The notes beneath the pieces were generated by a model. It saw nothing but the letters and a program-made list of their open reading frames with translations. It did not search any database and was not told the origin of the DNA. DNA of 64,000 bases from Gammaproteobacteria bacterium. GTDB lineage: Bacteria; Pseudomonadota; Gammaproteobacteria; Steroidobacterales; Foliamicaceae. The DNA lies in assembly GCA_011523505.1 (NCBI GenBank), contig WTGP01000034.1, positions 1-64,000 of the forward strand, in the 5' to 3' direction. Each line of letters begins with the position of its first letter. Within the stretch, counting starts at the first letter, position 1. A program made the translations under genes and the position numbers. Positions 37,591-47,188 of this stretch are shown piece by piece.

Positions 37591-38619
37591 ATGAATGACA
37601 ATCGCAAGCGGGCGCTGGCGGCGGCCCTTTCGCAGATCGAAAAACAGTATGGCAAGGGCTCCGTAATGCGCCTGGGCGGCGAGGGCGCCGTGCACGATGT
37701 GGAAGCCGTTTCCACCGGCAGCCTGGCGCTGGACCTGGCCCTGGGGATCGGCGGGCTGCCGCGCGGCCGGGTGGTGGAGATCTTCGGTCCCGAGGCTTCC
37801 GGGAAAACGACGCTTACGCTCAGCGTAGTCGCGCAGTGTCAGAAGGCGGGCGGCACGGCCGCGTTCGTGGACGCCGAACATGCGTTGGACCCGATCTACG
37901 CAGGGCGTCTGGGCATCAACGTGGACGACCTGCTGGTCTCGCAGCCCGACACGGGAGAGCAGGCCCTGGAGATCACTGACATGCTGGTGCGCTCCGGAGC
38001 GGTGGACGTGGTGGTGGTCGATTCGGTCGCCGCGCTTACCCCGAAGGCCGAGATCGAGGGTGAAATGGGCGACACCCACGTGGGGTTGCAAGCCCGGCTG
38101 ATGTCGCAAGCCCTGCGCAAGCTGACCGGCAACATCAAGCGCTCCAACACCATCGTGATCTTCATCAACCAGTTGCGGATGAAGATCGGCGTGATGTTCG
38201 GCAACCCGGAGACCACCACGGGCGGCAACGCACTCAAGTTCTACTCCTCGGTGCGGCTGGATATCCGCCGAATCGGGGCCATCAAGCAGGGCGATGAGGT
38301 GATCGGCAACCGTACCCGCGTGAAGGTCGTGAAGAACAAGCTGGCGCCGCCGTTCAAGATGGCCGAATTCGACATTCTTTTCACCGGCAACCAATACGGC
38401 GTCTCGAAAGCCGGCGAACTCATCGACCTCGGGCTGTCGAAGAACCTGATCGTGAAATCGGGCGCCTGGTACAGCTACAAGGACGGGCATATCGGCCAGG
38501 GCAAGGAAAAGGCGCGCAGCTACCTGCACGAAAATCCCGACGTGGCCGAGGAACTGGAAGCGCAGATCCGGGGCGCCGACAAAACAGCGGAGGAACCGGT
38601 AGAGGCTGCGAGTGCCTGA
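37591..38619 (+). CDS. recA: Recombinase RecA
   Basis: Forms filaments on single-stranded DNA for homologous recombination and stimulates LexA and UmuD self-cleavage. The 342-residue protein has the N-terminal oligomerisation helix, [12 protein letters not shown], Walker [10 protein letters not shown] (about 66-73), [40 protein letters not shown] (L2 region) and an acidic C-terminus. ATG at 37591 (MNDNRKRAL) lines up with E. coli RecA; TTG at 37582 in the same frame is an alternative, with GGGAG at 37574-37578 upstream of both. recX overlaps its end by 8 bp. Confidence 0.97.
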   Translation: MNDNRKRALAAALSQIEKQYGKGSVMRLGGEGAVHDVEAVSTGSLALDLALGIGGLPRGRVVEIFGPEASGKTTLTLSVVAQCQKAGGTAAFVDAEHALDPIYAGRLGINVDDLLVSQPDTGEQALEITDMLVRSGAVDVVVVDSVAALTPKAEIEGEMGDTHVGLQARLMSQALRKLTGNIKRSNTIVIFINQLRMKIGVMFGNPETTTGGNALKFYSSVRLDIRRIGAIKQGDEVIGNRTRVKVVKNKLAPPFKMAEFDILFTGNQYGVSKAGELIDLGLSKNLIVKSGAWYSYKDGHIGQGKEKARSYLHENPDVAEELEAQIRGADKTAEEPVEAASA

Positions 38620-39076
38620 ACGTACGGCCGGCTCCGACGGCCTGCTGGATACAGCGCTGCGCCTGTTGGCCAGACGCGAGCATTCATTGCGGGAATTGCA
38701 CACCAAATTGAAATTGCGGGGCCACCAGGCCGCGGCAATCGAGGCCGTACTGGAAGAACTGGCGGCGCGCGGGCTGGTCAGCGATGAGCGTTTCGCGGAG
38801 GCTTTCCTCCGTTCCCGCCTGGAGCGCGGACAGGGTCCTCTCAAGATTCGTGCCCAACTGAAGGAGCGCGGCGTGGCCCCCGGGCTGATCGACGCCGCCC
38901 TCGGGGAGACGGAAATCGACTGGGACCGGCGCGCTGCGGCGGCACGCAGCCGACGGTTCGGCAAGTCGCCGCCGGCCGACCGGAACGAAATGGCCCGCCA
39001 GGCCCGGTTTCTGCGCGGACGCGGATATTCCGAGGGACAGGTAGCGCGGGCCGTCCTGGGAGAATCCAGGTCGTGA
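38612..39076 (+). CDS. recX: RecA regulator RecX
   Basis: Small helical protein that limits RecA filament growth and activity. The 154-residue protein has three repeats of the RecX three-helix unit: [42 protein letters not shown] and [19 protein letters not shown]. It starts with GTG inside the last codons of recA (8-bp overlap), as is frequent for recAX, and its stop overlaps the GTG of alaS in GTGA. recA, recX and alaS are therefore likely to be one transcript. Confidence 0.95.
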   Translation: MPERTAGSDGLLDTALRLLARREHSLRELHTKLKLRGHQAAAIEAVLEELAARGLVSDERFAEAFLRSRLERGQGPLKIRAQLKERGVAPGLIDAALGETEIDWDRRAAAARSRRFGKSPPADRNEMARQARFLRGRGYSEGQVARAVLGESRS

Positions 39077-41706
39077 AGACAGCCGAAATCCGCACCGCGT
39101 TCGTGGAGTTCTTCGAACGGCATGATCATCGGCATCTGCCCGGCTCGCCGCTGGTTCCGCACAACGACCCTACGCTTCTGTTCACCAACTCCGGGATGGT
39201 GCAGTTCAAGGACATCTTCCTCGGCCGCGAGCAGCCACCGCACCCGAGGGCCGTGACCGTGCAGCGCTGCCTGAGGGCCGGGGGCAAGCACAACGACCTG
39301 GAAAATGTCGGCTACACCTCTCGCCACCACACTTTTTTCGAGATGCTGGGCAATTTCAGCTTCGGCGACTACTTCAAGCGGGAGGCCGTCCGCCTGGCCT
39401 GGGAATTTGTCACCGGGGACCTGGGCCTGCCGCCCGGGAAGCTTCTCGTCACCATCTACGAGGACGATGACGAGGCGGCCCGCTGCTGGCGCGAGGAGGC
39501 CGGGATCGATGACTCGCGGATCATTCGGCTGGGCGGTTCCGGCAACTTCTGGTCGATGGGCGATACCGGTCCCTGCGGCCCCTGCTCGGAGATCTTCTAC
39601 GACCATGGCCCGGACGTGGCCGGCGGCCCGCCGGGGAGCGCGGAGGAGGAGGGCGACCGCTTCGTGGAGATCTGGAACCTCGTGTTCATGCAGTACGACC
39701 GCGACGCCGAAGGCCGTCTCACGGACCTGCCGAAGCCCTCGGTGGATACCGGCATGGGACTGGAGCGCACCGCCGCCGTGTTGCAGGGCGTCAGCAGCAA
39801 TTACGAAATCGACCTGTTCAGCGACCTCATCGCCGCGGCCGGCGAAATCATGGGCACGGATGATCATGGATCCAACGCGCTGAAGGTCATCGCCGATCAT
39901 GCGCGCGCCGCGGCCTTTCTCGTGGGTGACGGCGTTTTTCCGTCCAACGAGGGACGCGGTTACGTGCTGCGCCGCATCATTCGGCGCGCGCTGCGCCACG
40001 GCCACGATCTGGGCGTCAACGATGCCTTTCTTTACCGGATGCTGGGGCCCATTGAAGAGGCGATGGGCGCGGCCTTTCCGGAACTGGCGGAATCGCGCGA
40101 GCTGGCCGAGCGGGTGCTGCGTTCGGAGGAAGAGCGGTTCGCGGCGACCCTGGAACAGGGCATGCGCTACCTGAACCGGACTCTGGAGGACGTGCGCGAC
40201 GGGGTGATTCCGGGCGAAAAGGCCTTCGTCCTGTACGACACCTATGGTTTTCCCGTGGACCTCACCGCCGATATCGCGCGCGGCCGCGGCCTCTCCGTGG
40301 ACATGCCCGGTTACGATGCCGCGATGGCCGAACAGCGCGAGAGATCCCGCGTGAAGCACAAGGCGGATGCAGGGGAGGCGGCGGTTGACCGTCGAGCTTC
40401 AATGCCTTCCGCGATTCCCGCTCCGGCCAGTGAATTCACGGGTTATGAACATCTTGAGGACAGCGGGCGCGTGATCGCAATCCACGTGGGCGGCGCGGCG
40501 GCAGAGCAGGCGAAGATGGGCAAGACCGCCGAAGTGGTGCTGGACCGCACGCCGTTTTATGCCGAAAGCGGCGGGCAGGTGGGCGACACGGGAGTACTGG
40601 CCGGGCAGGGACTGCGCTTCGAGGTCCAGGACACGCAGCAGACATCGGCGGGGCGCGCGCACATCGGCGTGGTTGCCGAGGGGACGCTGAGCGTGGGCGA
40701 CGAGGTGACCGCCACGGTGGACGCCGGGCGCCGCCGGGAAATCGTTCTGAACCATTCGGCCACGCACCTGATGAACGCGGCGCTGCGCAGGGTGCTGGGG
40801 AAGCACGTGGCGCAGAAGGGCTCCCTGGTGGCGCCGGACCGCCTGCGGTTCGATTTTTCGCATTTCGAGGCGGTGTCGCCGGAAGACCTGGAGCGCATCG
40901 AGGACGAAGTCAACGGGCAGATTCGCGCCAACGAGCCCGCCGTGACCACCGAGATGCCGATCGACGAGGCGATCGAGGCCGGCGCCCTGTCGATGGCCGG
41001 CGAAGACTATGCGGAAAAGGTCCGGGTGCTGAAGCTGGGCGATTACTCCATGGAACTGTGCGGCGGCACGCACGTGGGCCGCACCGGCGACATCGGGCTG
41101 TTCGCCATCGTGTCGGAATCCTCCGTCGCCGCGGGCGTGCGCCGAATCGAGGCGCTTACGGGTGCGGGGGCCTTCGAGTGGGTGCGCAACCTGCGCCACC
41201 GGATGGGCCGCCTCGCGGGACTGCTCAAGGGCGGCGCCGACGATTCGGAAGAAAAACTGACGGCGCTGATGAAGCGCGCCCGGGAACTCGAAAAAAACCT
41301 CGCGCAGGCGCGGGCGCGCCTGGCCGAGGGCGGTGGCGCGGCGTCCGTGCCGGTCACGCGAATCGCCGGCATCAATCTCGTGGCGATGCAACTCGATGGC
41401 GACGCCGACATGGATACGATGCGCAACGCCGTGGACCGCTACCGGGATCGATACGAGCCGGCGGTGGTGGTTCTCGGCACTCGCGATGGCGGCAAGGCGC
41501 GGATCGTCGCCGGTGTGAGCAAGGGCGTCCAGGATAGCGTGCCGGCGCGCGATCTGGCGCGGGCCGTCGCGGAACGATTGGGCGGCAAGGGAGGCGGACG
41601 GGCCGACTTTGCGCAAGGCGGCGGGCCAGACGGCGAGGAACTCGAGCGGGCGCTCGAAGGCGTGCCGAAATGGCTGGAGGAACGCCTCGGCGAAACCGCC
41701 GGCTAG
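39073..41706 (+). CDS. alaS: Alanine--tRNA ligase
   Basis: Class II synthetase, 877 residues. It has the N-terminal catalytic core starting RTAFVEFFERHDHRHLPGSPL with LFTNSGMVQFK, the helical tRNA-recognition region, the editing domain with HSATH near 560 and CGGTH near 662, whose Cys and His residues bind zinc and remove mischarged Ser or Gly, and the C-terminal oligomerisation domain. GTG start overlapping the recX stop in GTGA. Downstream of recX is its usual gammaproteobacterial location. Confidence 0.97.
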   Translation: MKTAEIRTAFVEFFERHDHRHLPGSPLVPHNDPTLLFTNSGMVQFKDIFLGREQPPHPRAVTVQRCLRAGGKHNDLENVGYTSRHHTFFEMLGNFSFGDYFKREAVRLAWEFVTGDLGLPPGKLLVTIYEDDDEAARCWREEAGIDDSRIIRLGGSGNFWSMGDTGPCGPCSEIFYDHGPDVAGGPPGSAEEEGDRFVEIWNLVFMQYDRDAEGRLTDLPKPSVDTGMGLERTAAVLQGVSSNYEIDLFSDLIAAAGEIMGTDDHGSNALKVIADHARAAAFLVGDGVFPSNEGRGYVLRRIIRRALRHGHDLGVNDAFLYRMLGPIEEAMGAAFPELAESRELAERVLRSEEERFAATLEQGMRYLNRTLEDVRDGVIPGEKAFVLYDTYGFPVDLTADIARGRGLSVDMPGYDAAMAEQRERSRVKHKADAGEAAVDRRASMPSAIPAPASEFTGYEHLEDSGRVIAIHVGGAAAEQAKMGKTAEVVLDRTPFYAESGGQVGDTGVLAGQGLRFEVQDTQQTSAGRAHIGVVAEGTLSVGDEVTATVDAGRRREIVLNHSATHLMNAALRRVLGKHVAQKGSLVAPDRLRFDFSHFEAVSPEDLERIEDEVNGQIRANEPAVTTEMPIDEAIEAGALSMAGEDYAEKVRVLKLGDYSMELCGGTHVGRTGDIGLFAIVSESSVAAGVRRIEALTGAGAFEWVRNLRHRMGRLAGLLKGGADDSEEKLTALMKRARELEKNLAQARARLAEGGGAASVPVTRIAGINLVAMQLDGDADMDTMRNAVDRYRDRYEPAVVVLGTRDGGKARIVAGVSKGVQDSVPARDLARAVAERLGGKGGGRADFAQGGGPDGEELERALEGVPKWLEERLGETAG

Positions 41707-41762
41707 CGCCCGCGGGCTTTCCGCGCAATACAATTGGGTCGTTTCGGCCCGGATCGAATGAT

Positions 41763-42905
41763 ATGAGCCTGTTGCGGGATCAGCCCAGCTTCACGCTGGG
41801 CGTCGAGGAGGAATACCTCCTGGTGGACGCGGAGACACTCGAGTTGGCGGTGGACCCGCCGGCCGGATTCATGCCGGCCTGCCAGGAACAGGTCACGGGG
41901 CAGGTCGTCAACGAACTCATGCGGGCCCAGGTGGAGACCGCCACCAAGGTATGCGCGGACGTGGCGGAAGTGCGCCGGGAACTGACCCGGCAGCGGCGGG
42001 AAATCAATGCGGTGGCCGAGCAGTTCGGGATGAGGATCATCGCCGCTTCCACGCATCCTTCGGCGCTGTGGCGCGACCAGAAGCAGACCCCGTCGCAGCG
42101 CTACGTGGCGCTGCAGAAGGAGATGCAGGCCACCGCCAGGCGCATGCTGATTTGCGGGATGCACGTGCACGTGGGCATCGAGGACAAGGACCTGCGTGTG
42201 GACCTGATGAACCAGTTCCGCTATTTCCTGCCGCATCTGCTCGCACTCAGCAGCTCCTCGCCGTTCTGGGAGGGCGACGACACCGGCCTGAGCAGCTTTC
42301 GGCTGACCATCTTCTCCGGTTTGCCGCGCACCGGCCTGCCGGAAGAGTTCAACGGCTGGAGCGACTACGAGCGCCACATCGAGACCCTGGTACAGGCCAA
42401 TATCATCGAGGATTCCTCGATGATCTGGTGGGACGTGCGGCCCAGCGCGCGCTTTCCGACGCTTGAGACGCGCATTTTCGACCTCTGCACTTTCGTGGAG
42501 GACACGGTATGCATGACGGCCTTTACCGTCTGCCTGATCCGCATGCTGTGGCGCCTGCGGGTAAGCAACAGCCGCTGGCGCAGCTACAACCTGTTGCTGC
42601 TGGAGGAAAACCGCTGGCGGGCGATGCGTTACGGACCGACCGACAGCCTGCTGGACTTCGGCAGGGGCGAGATGGTGCCGTTTTCCGACTTGCTGGACGA
42701 GTTGATCACGATGGTTCGCCAGGACGCGGAGTTCTTTGATTGCAAGCAGGAAATCGAACACGCGCGCAAGATTCTCGAGCGCGGCACCAGCGCCAGCCTG
42801 CAACTGGCCGCCTATCGCCGGGCCCTGGATGAAGGCGCCAGCGAACAGGAAGCGCTGCGCGAGGTCGTGCGCTTCCTGGTCGAGGCCACCATGGATGGCT
42901 GCTGA
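41763..42905 (+). CDS. Carboxylate-amine ligase, YbdK/GCS2 family
   Basis: A 380-residue enzyme of the glutamate-cysteine ligase type 2 family; E. coli YbdK has weak glutamate-cysteine ligase activity, and the natural substrate in most species is unknown. Motifs: FTLGVEEEYLLVD (metal-binding acidic stretch), GMHVHVGI, WWDVRPSARFPTLETRIFD and NRWRAMRYG. The ATG at 41763 (MSLLRDQPSF) is chosen; the frame extends back into alaS without likeness. dusA overlaps its end by 11 bp. It does not replace gshA with certainty. Confidence 0.86.
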   Translation: MSLLRDQPSFTLGVEEEYLLVDAETLELAVDPPAGFMPACQEQVTGQVVNELMRAQVETATKVCADVAEVRRELTRQRREINAVAEQFGMRIIAASTHPSALWRDQKQTPSQRYVALQKEMQATARRMLICGMHVHVGIEDKDLRVDLMNQFRYFLPHLLALSSSSPFWEGDDTGLSSFRLTIFSGLPRTGLPEEFNGWSDYERHIETLVQANIIEDSSMIWWDVRPSARFPTLETRIFDLCTFVEDTVCMTAFTVCLIRMLWRLRVSNSRWRSYNLLLLEENRWRAMRYGPTDSLLDFGRGEMVPFSDLLDELITMVRQDAEFFDCKQEIEHARKILERGTSASLQLAAYRRALDEGASEQEALREVVRFLVEATMDGC

Positions 42906-43884
42906 TTCGTCGTTGTTTCCCGCCGCCTGCCCGGTTTCGGTGGCGCCCATGATGCAGCGCACCGACCGGCACTGCCGCTACTTTCACCGGCTGCTCGCGC
43001 CGGAGGCCGGTTTGTACACGGAAATGGTCCATGCGCAGGCCGTCATCCACTCCACCGACGGTCGCTTCCTCAGGCATCATCCCGCCGAGCGGCCACTTGC
43101 ACTGCAACTTGGAGGCAGCGAACCCGAAACGCTGGCCGAAGCGACGGCGCTTGGCACGCAAGCGGGATTCGACGAGATCAACCTGAACGTGGGCTGCCCC
43201 AGTACCCGCGTCAAGGCCGGCCGTTTCGGCGCCTGCCTGATGCATGAACCGGAACGAGTGGCCGATTGCGTACGCGCGATGCGCAAAGGTGCCGCCGGCC
43301 GGCCCGTTACGGTAAAGACCCGCATCGGGACCAATCATCGGCAGGAGTTCTCGCACCTTTTGGCGTTTGCGCGGGCAATGCAGGAAGCGGGGGTCGCGGC
43401 GCTGATCGTGCACGCCCGCATCGCCGTGCTTGAGGGGCTGTCACCCAAAGAGAACCGCAATGTGCCGCCCCTGCGCTACGAGTTCGTTTACCGGCTGAAG
43501 CAGGCCATGCCGGACCTGCCCATCGTCATCAACGGCGGCGTATGCGCCAACAGCGAGATTGAATCGCACCTGCAATGCGTCGACGGCGTGATGCTGGGCC
43601 GCGCCGCCTATTCCAATCCCTGGCTTCTCACCGCGTTGCCCGGCGCGTCGCGGCAGCGTCGGGCCCGCGTCCAGGTGGTTGAGGCGATGGTGGAATACGC
43701 GCGGCAAAGAGACCAGCGTGGAGTAAGACTTGGTGCAATCACGCGGCACATGGCGGGCCTGTATTCGGGCAAACCCGGCGCCGGCGACTGGCGGCGGGCA
43801 CTGGCGCGGCATGCGCCGGCGCCCGCGAGCGAAGCACGCGTACTGCTCGACTGCGTTCCGGATCGTTTGCGCTACGCTGCCTGA
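42895..43884 (+). CDS. dusA: tRNA-dihydrouridine(20/20a) synthase DusA
   Basis: FMN-dependent enzyme that reduces uridine 20/20a in the tRNA D-loop. The 329-residue protein has VAPMMQRTDRHCRYFHRLL at the start (DusA signature), LQLGG, NVGCPSTRVKAGRFGACLM with the catalytic Cys, VKTRIG and NGGVCANSEI. The ATG at 42895 gives the correct N-terminus and overlaps the previous gene by 11 bp; longer frames are not family-like. It is the last gene of the plus-strand run and is convergent with pckG. Confidence 0.95.
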   Translation: MAADSSLFPAACPVSVAPMMQRTDRHCRYFHRLLAPEAGLYTEMVHAQAVIHSTDGRFLRHHPAERPLALQLGGSEPETLAEATALGTQAGFDEINLNVGCPSTRVKAGRFGACLMHEPERVADCVRAMRKGAAGRPVTVKTRIGTNHRQEFSHLLAFARAMQEAGVAALIVHARIAVLEGLSPKENRNVPPLRYEFVYRLKQAMPDLPIVINGGVCANSEIESHLQCVDGVMLGRAAYSNPWLLTALPGASRQRRARVQVVEAMVEYARQRDQRGVRLGAITRHMAGLYSGKPGAGDWRRALARHAPAPASEARVLLDCVPDRLRYAA

Positions 43885-43933
43885 GGCGGCGGATAGGGCG
43901 TGGCGTCGCGAGGGTCATGCCCTCGCTCGCGGA

Positions 43934-45676
43934 TCAGCCCAGGGCGGCGGCCACGCGGTCGCGTTCGGCGTAGAGTTCGGCGGGCACGCGGTCGCCGTAT
44001 TGGGCGAGGTAATCGGCGATTTTCCGCATTTCCTCGCGCCAGCCTTCCGTATCCACGTCGAGCAGACCGTCCATGGCTTCGGGAGCGATATCGAGCCCCT
44101 GTAGATTGAGGTCCTCGCGCCGCGGCAGATTGCCCACCGGGGTCTCGCGCGCGTCGGCCCGTCCCTTGCGCCGGTCGAGAATCCACTGGAGCACACGCAG
44201 GTTCTCGCCGAATCCGGGCCAGAGGTACTCGCCCGCCTCGTCCTGCCGGAACCAGTTGACGTGATAGATCCCCGGCAGCCTGTCGCTGCGGCCGCTGAAA
44301 CTCAGCCAATGCTTCCAGTAGTCGGCGAAGTTGTAGCCGCAAAACGGTTTCATGGCCATGGGGTCGCGCCGCAGTCCGTTGTCGGAGTCGCTGGAGGCGG
44401 CGGTGGATTCGGAAGCCATGGCGGCGCCCATCAGCACGCCGTGGCGCCAGTCGCGCGCCTCCATGACCAGCGGCGCCAGCCGCGCCCGGCGCCCGCCGAA
44501 GATCAACGCGGACAGGGGCACGCCCGCCGCGTGTTCGGCCATGGGCGAATAGCTGGGGTTGCATTGCGCCGAGACGGTGAAGCGGGAGTTGGGATGCGCG
44601 GCCTTTTCGCCGCTCTTGATCGGTTCTCCCTTCCAGTTCAGCACCGGGACGCCGAACTTGCGGCCTTCCCACCACGGCTCCTTTTCGCTGCTCAGCCCCA
44701 CATTGGTGAAGATCGCGTCCCGCTGGAGCATCTCGAAGGCGTTGTTGTTGGTGTCGCGGTTGGTGCCGGGCACGACGCCGAAGTAGCCGGCTTCCGGGTT
44801 GATGGCGCGCATCACGCCGTCGTTGTCGAGATGCAGCCAGGCGATATCGTCGCCGACGGTCCGGACCTGCCATCCGGGAAATTGCTCCGGTGGAATCAGC
44901 ATCGCCAGGTTGGTCTTGCCGCAGGCCGAGGGAAAGGCGGCCGCGACATAATGCTTCTCGCCCGCCGGATTCTCGATCTCCACAATGAGCATGTGCTCCG
45001 CCAGCCAGCCTTCCTGGCGCGCCTGCCAGCTTGCGATGCGCAGAGCGTGGCACTTCTTGCCCAGCAGCGCATTGCCGCCGTAGCCGGAACCGTAGCTTCG
45101 GATGCTCAGTTCCTCCGGGAAATGCATGATGTAGCGCCGCTCGGGATCGAGTTCGCCGATTGAGTGCATGCCCTTTACGAATTCGCCCTCGCGCTCGATC
45201 CGATCGAGCGCCTGCGCTCCCATGCGCGTCATCAGGTACATGTTCACCGCGACGTAGGCGCTGTCCGTGACCTCGATCCCGCAACGGGACAGTGGAGAGT
45301 TGATCGGCCCCATGCAGTACGGGATTACGTACATTGTCCGGCCCCGCATGCAGCCCTCGAACAGCCCGTCCAGCAGCCGGTGCGCCTCGTCCGGGGCCAT
45401 CCAGTTGTTGTTGGGGCCTGCGTCCTCGCGATCCTCAGTGCAGATGAAGGTGAGGTTCTCTACCCGCGCCACGTCGGAGGGATCGGAGCGGTGCAGGTAG
45501 CAATCCTCGAACTGCCCGTCGTTTATGGGTATCAGTCCGCCATCGCGCACCAATTGCGCTACGAGCGCATCGTATTCTTCCCGGGAGCCGTCGCACCAGT
45601 GGACCCGGTCGGGCCGCGTAAGGCGAGCAACCTCCTCCACCCACTGACGGGCGCTGGAAGCAGTATTGGGAATCAC
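43934..45676 (-). CDS. pckG: Phosphoenolpyruvate carboxykinase (GTP)
   Basis: Converts oxaloacetate and GTP to phosphoenolpyruvate, the first committed step of gluconeogenesis. The 580-residue protein matches the GTP-dependent family: RVHWCDGSREEYD, AAFPSACGKTNLAMLIPP (kinase 1a motif with its Cys, about residue 250), VGDDIAWL, NPEAGYFGVVPGTN and FNFADYWKHWL-like GYNFADYWKHW. Many gammaproteobacteria use the unrelated ATP enzyme pckA, so this is a useful lineage trait. GTG start. A 14-bp palindrome lies 3 bp upstream (45679-45692), close enough to affect translation or transcription. Confidence 0.96.
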   Translation of the reverse strand: MIPNTASSARQWVEEVARLTRPDRVHWCDGSREEYDALVAQLVRDGGLIPINDGQFEDCYLHRSDPSDVARVENLTFICTEDREDAGPNNNWMAPDEAHRLLDGLFEGCMRGRTMYVIPYCMGPINSPLSRCGIEVTDSAYVAVNMYLMTRMGAQALDRIEREGEFVKGMHSIGELDPERRYIMHFPEELSIRSYGSGYGGNALLGKKCHALRIASWQARQEGWLAEHMLIVEIENPAGEKHYVAAAFPSACGKTNLAMLIPPEQFPGWQVRTVGDDIAWLHLDNDGVMRAINPEAGYFGVVPGTNRDTNNNAFEMLQRDAIFTNVGLSSEKEPWWEGRKFGVPVLNWKGEPIKSGEKAAHPNSRFTVSAQCNPSYSPMAEHAAGVPLSALIFGGRRARLAPLVMEARDWRHGVLMGAAMASESTAASSDSDNGLRRDPMAMKPFCGYNFADYWKHWLSFSGRSDRLPGIYHVNWFRQDEAGEYLWPGFGENLRVLQWILDRRKGRADARETPVGNLPRREDLNLQGLDIAPEAMDGLLDVDTEGWREEMRKIADYLAQYGDRVPAELYAERDRVAAALG

Positions 45677-45678
45677 TC

Positions 45679-45692
45679 CGGTTATGTAACCG
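45679..45692. promoter_or_regulatory. Palindrome next to the pckG start (CGGTTATGTAACCG)
   Basis: Two 6-bp arms, CGGTTA and TAACCG, around a 2-bp centre. The centre is too small for a good RNA hairpin, so a DNA-binding site is more likely. It lies between pckG (3 bp from its GTG) and radA (112 bp). It covers the place where a pckG ribosome site would be expected. Confidence 0.4.
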
Positions 45693-45804
45693 TTCGGCGC
45701 GTGAAGAGCGCAAGAATATACGATTTACGCCTCCGGGTGGGCGCCTTTGGCGATAATGGCCGTTCCCGAAGAGAGTCCGACCCCGCCGCGACCGTGCCGA
45801 ACCA

Positions 45805-47160
45805 ATGAAGAACGCGTTGTACTTTTGCTCCGAATGCGGGGCGGAGAGCCTCAAGTGGCAGGGGCAGTGCGGGGCGTGCGGCGCGTGGAACACGTTGCGC
45901 GAGGCGCCTTCCGCACCCGCGCGCTCGGGAAGGAAATCCCGCAAGCCCGCCGCCGCCGAGGTCGTGCGACTGAACGAAGTGGCCGCGCAACCCGGCCAGC
46001 GCATGCCCACGGGACTGGACGAGTTCGACCGGGTCCTGGGCGGCGGTTTGGTGAAGGGTTCGGTCGTGTTGCTCGGCGGCGATCCCGGGATCGGCAAGTC
46101 CACCATCCTGCTGCAGGTGGCCGGCGGCAATCCGGCTAGCGCGCAAACGCTCTACGTGAGCGGCGAGGAGTCCCTGGAGCAGCTCTCACTGCGTTCGCGG
46201 CGGCTCGGACTTGCCGAGGCCGGCGTGCGCGCCATCGCCGAGACGTCGCTGGACGCCGTGCTGGCGGCGGTCGAGGCGGAGCGTCCCGCGTGGCTGATCA
46301 TCGATTCCGTGCAGACCCTGAGTCTGAACGACGTCAATTCGGCTCCCGGCTCGCCGGTTCAACTGCGCGAATGCACGGCCGCCCTGGTGCGGCTGGCCAA
46401 GACCCGTGGAATCGCGGTCACCCTGGTGGGGCACGTGACCAAGGAGGGCCAGATCGCCGGGCCGCGCATGCTGGAGCACATGGTGGACGTGGTGCTGTAT
46501 TTCGAAAGCGAGTCCGGCAGCCGGTTCCGCGTCCTGAGGTCGGTCAAGAACCGCTTCGGCGCGGTCAACGAGCTGGGCGTGTTCGTCATGCACTCCGCGG
46601 GGCTCAAGCAGGTGCGCAATCCCTCCGCGATCTTTCTGACCGGACGCCAGGCCGGCGCGCCCGGCAGCGCCGTTACGGCTTGCCATGAGGGCAGCCGGCC
46701 GATGCTGCTGGAAGTCCAGGCGCTCGTGTCCGATGCCGGCGCCGGCATGGCCCGCCGGGTCAGCCCCGGCATGGACCACAATCGCCTGGCCATGTTGATG
46801 GCCGTACTGGCGCGGCATTCCGGCGTGGCGGCCTACGAGCGCGACGTATTCGTGAACTATGTCGGCGGTCTGCGGATCAACGAAACGGCGGCGGACCTGG
46901 CGGTTGCCGCGGCGATATGGTCCAGCGTCCGCGACCAGCCCTTGCCGGACGGATTGGTCCTGTTCGGCGAACTGGGGCTCTCGGGCGAAGTCCGGCCTGC
47001 GCCGTACGGGGAAGAGCGCCTGCGGGAAGCCGCCAAGCTGGGGTTCAAGCGGGCCCTGATTCCGTCGGCCAATCGGCCGCGCAAGCCAATGCGAGACATG
47101 AAAGTTACAGGCGTCAATCGGCTCGGCGAGGCGCTGGACATCCTCGGACGTCCCTCGTGA
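45805..47160 (+). CDS. radA: DNA repair protein RadA (Sms)
   Basis: RecA-like ATPase that promotes branch migration and processing of recombination intermediates. The 451-residue protein has an N-terminal zinc finger with Cys8, Cys11, Cys22 and Cys25, Walker A GGDPGIGKST (about 91-100), SGEESLEQL, the RadA-specific KNRFG (in SVKNRFGAVNELG), and a C-terminal Lon-protease-like domain from about 280. All domains are complete. It is divergent from pckG with a 128-bp gap. The next gene starts 28 bp after its stop. Confidence 0.96.
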   Translation: MKNALYFCSECGAESLKWQGQCGACGAWNTLREAPSAPARSGRKSRKPAAAEVVRLNEVAAQPGQRMPTGLDEFDRVLGGGLVKGSVVLLGGDPGIGKSTILLQVAGGNPASAQTLYVSGEESLEQLSLRSRRLGLAEAGVRAIAETSLDAVLAAVEAERPAWLIIDSVQTLSLNDVNSAPGSPVQLRECTAALVRLAKTRGIAVTLVGHVTKEGQIAGPRMLEHMVDVVLYFESESGSRFRVLRSVKNRFGAVNELGVFVMHSAGLKQVRNPSAIFLTGRQAGAPGSAVTACHEGSRPMLLEVQALVSDAGAGMARRVSPGMDHNRLAMLMAVLARHSGVAAYERDVFVNYVGGLRINETAADLAVAAAIWSSVRDQPLPDGLVLFGELGLSGEVRPAPYGEERLREAAKLGFKRALIPSANRPRKPMRDMKVTGVNRLGEALDILGRPS

Positions 47161-47188
47161 ACGGTTTCGGTGCGGTCGCGGACCGCTG

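Noticed and set aside
37561-40359. A 932-codon open frame on the minus strand opposite recA-alaS
   Set aside because: It is the antisense shadow of GC-rich genes; its protein is His/Gln/Arg-rich with no domain, and recA, recX and alaS are certain.
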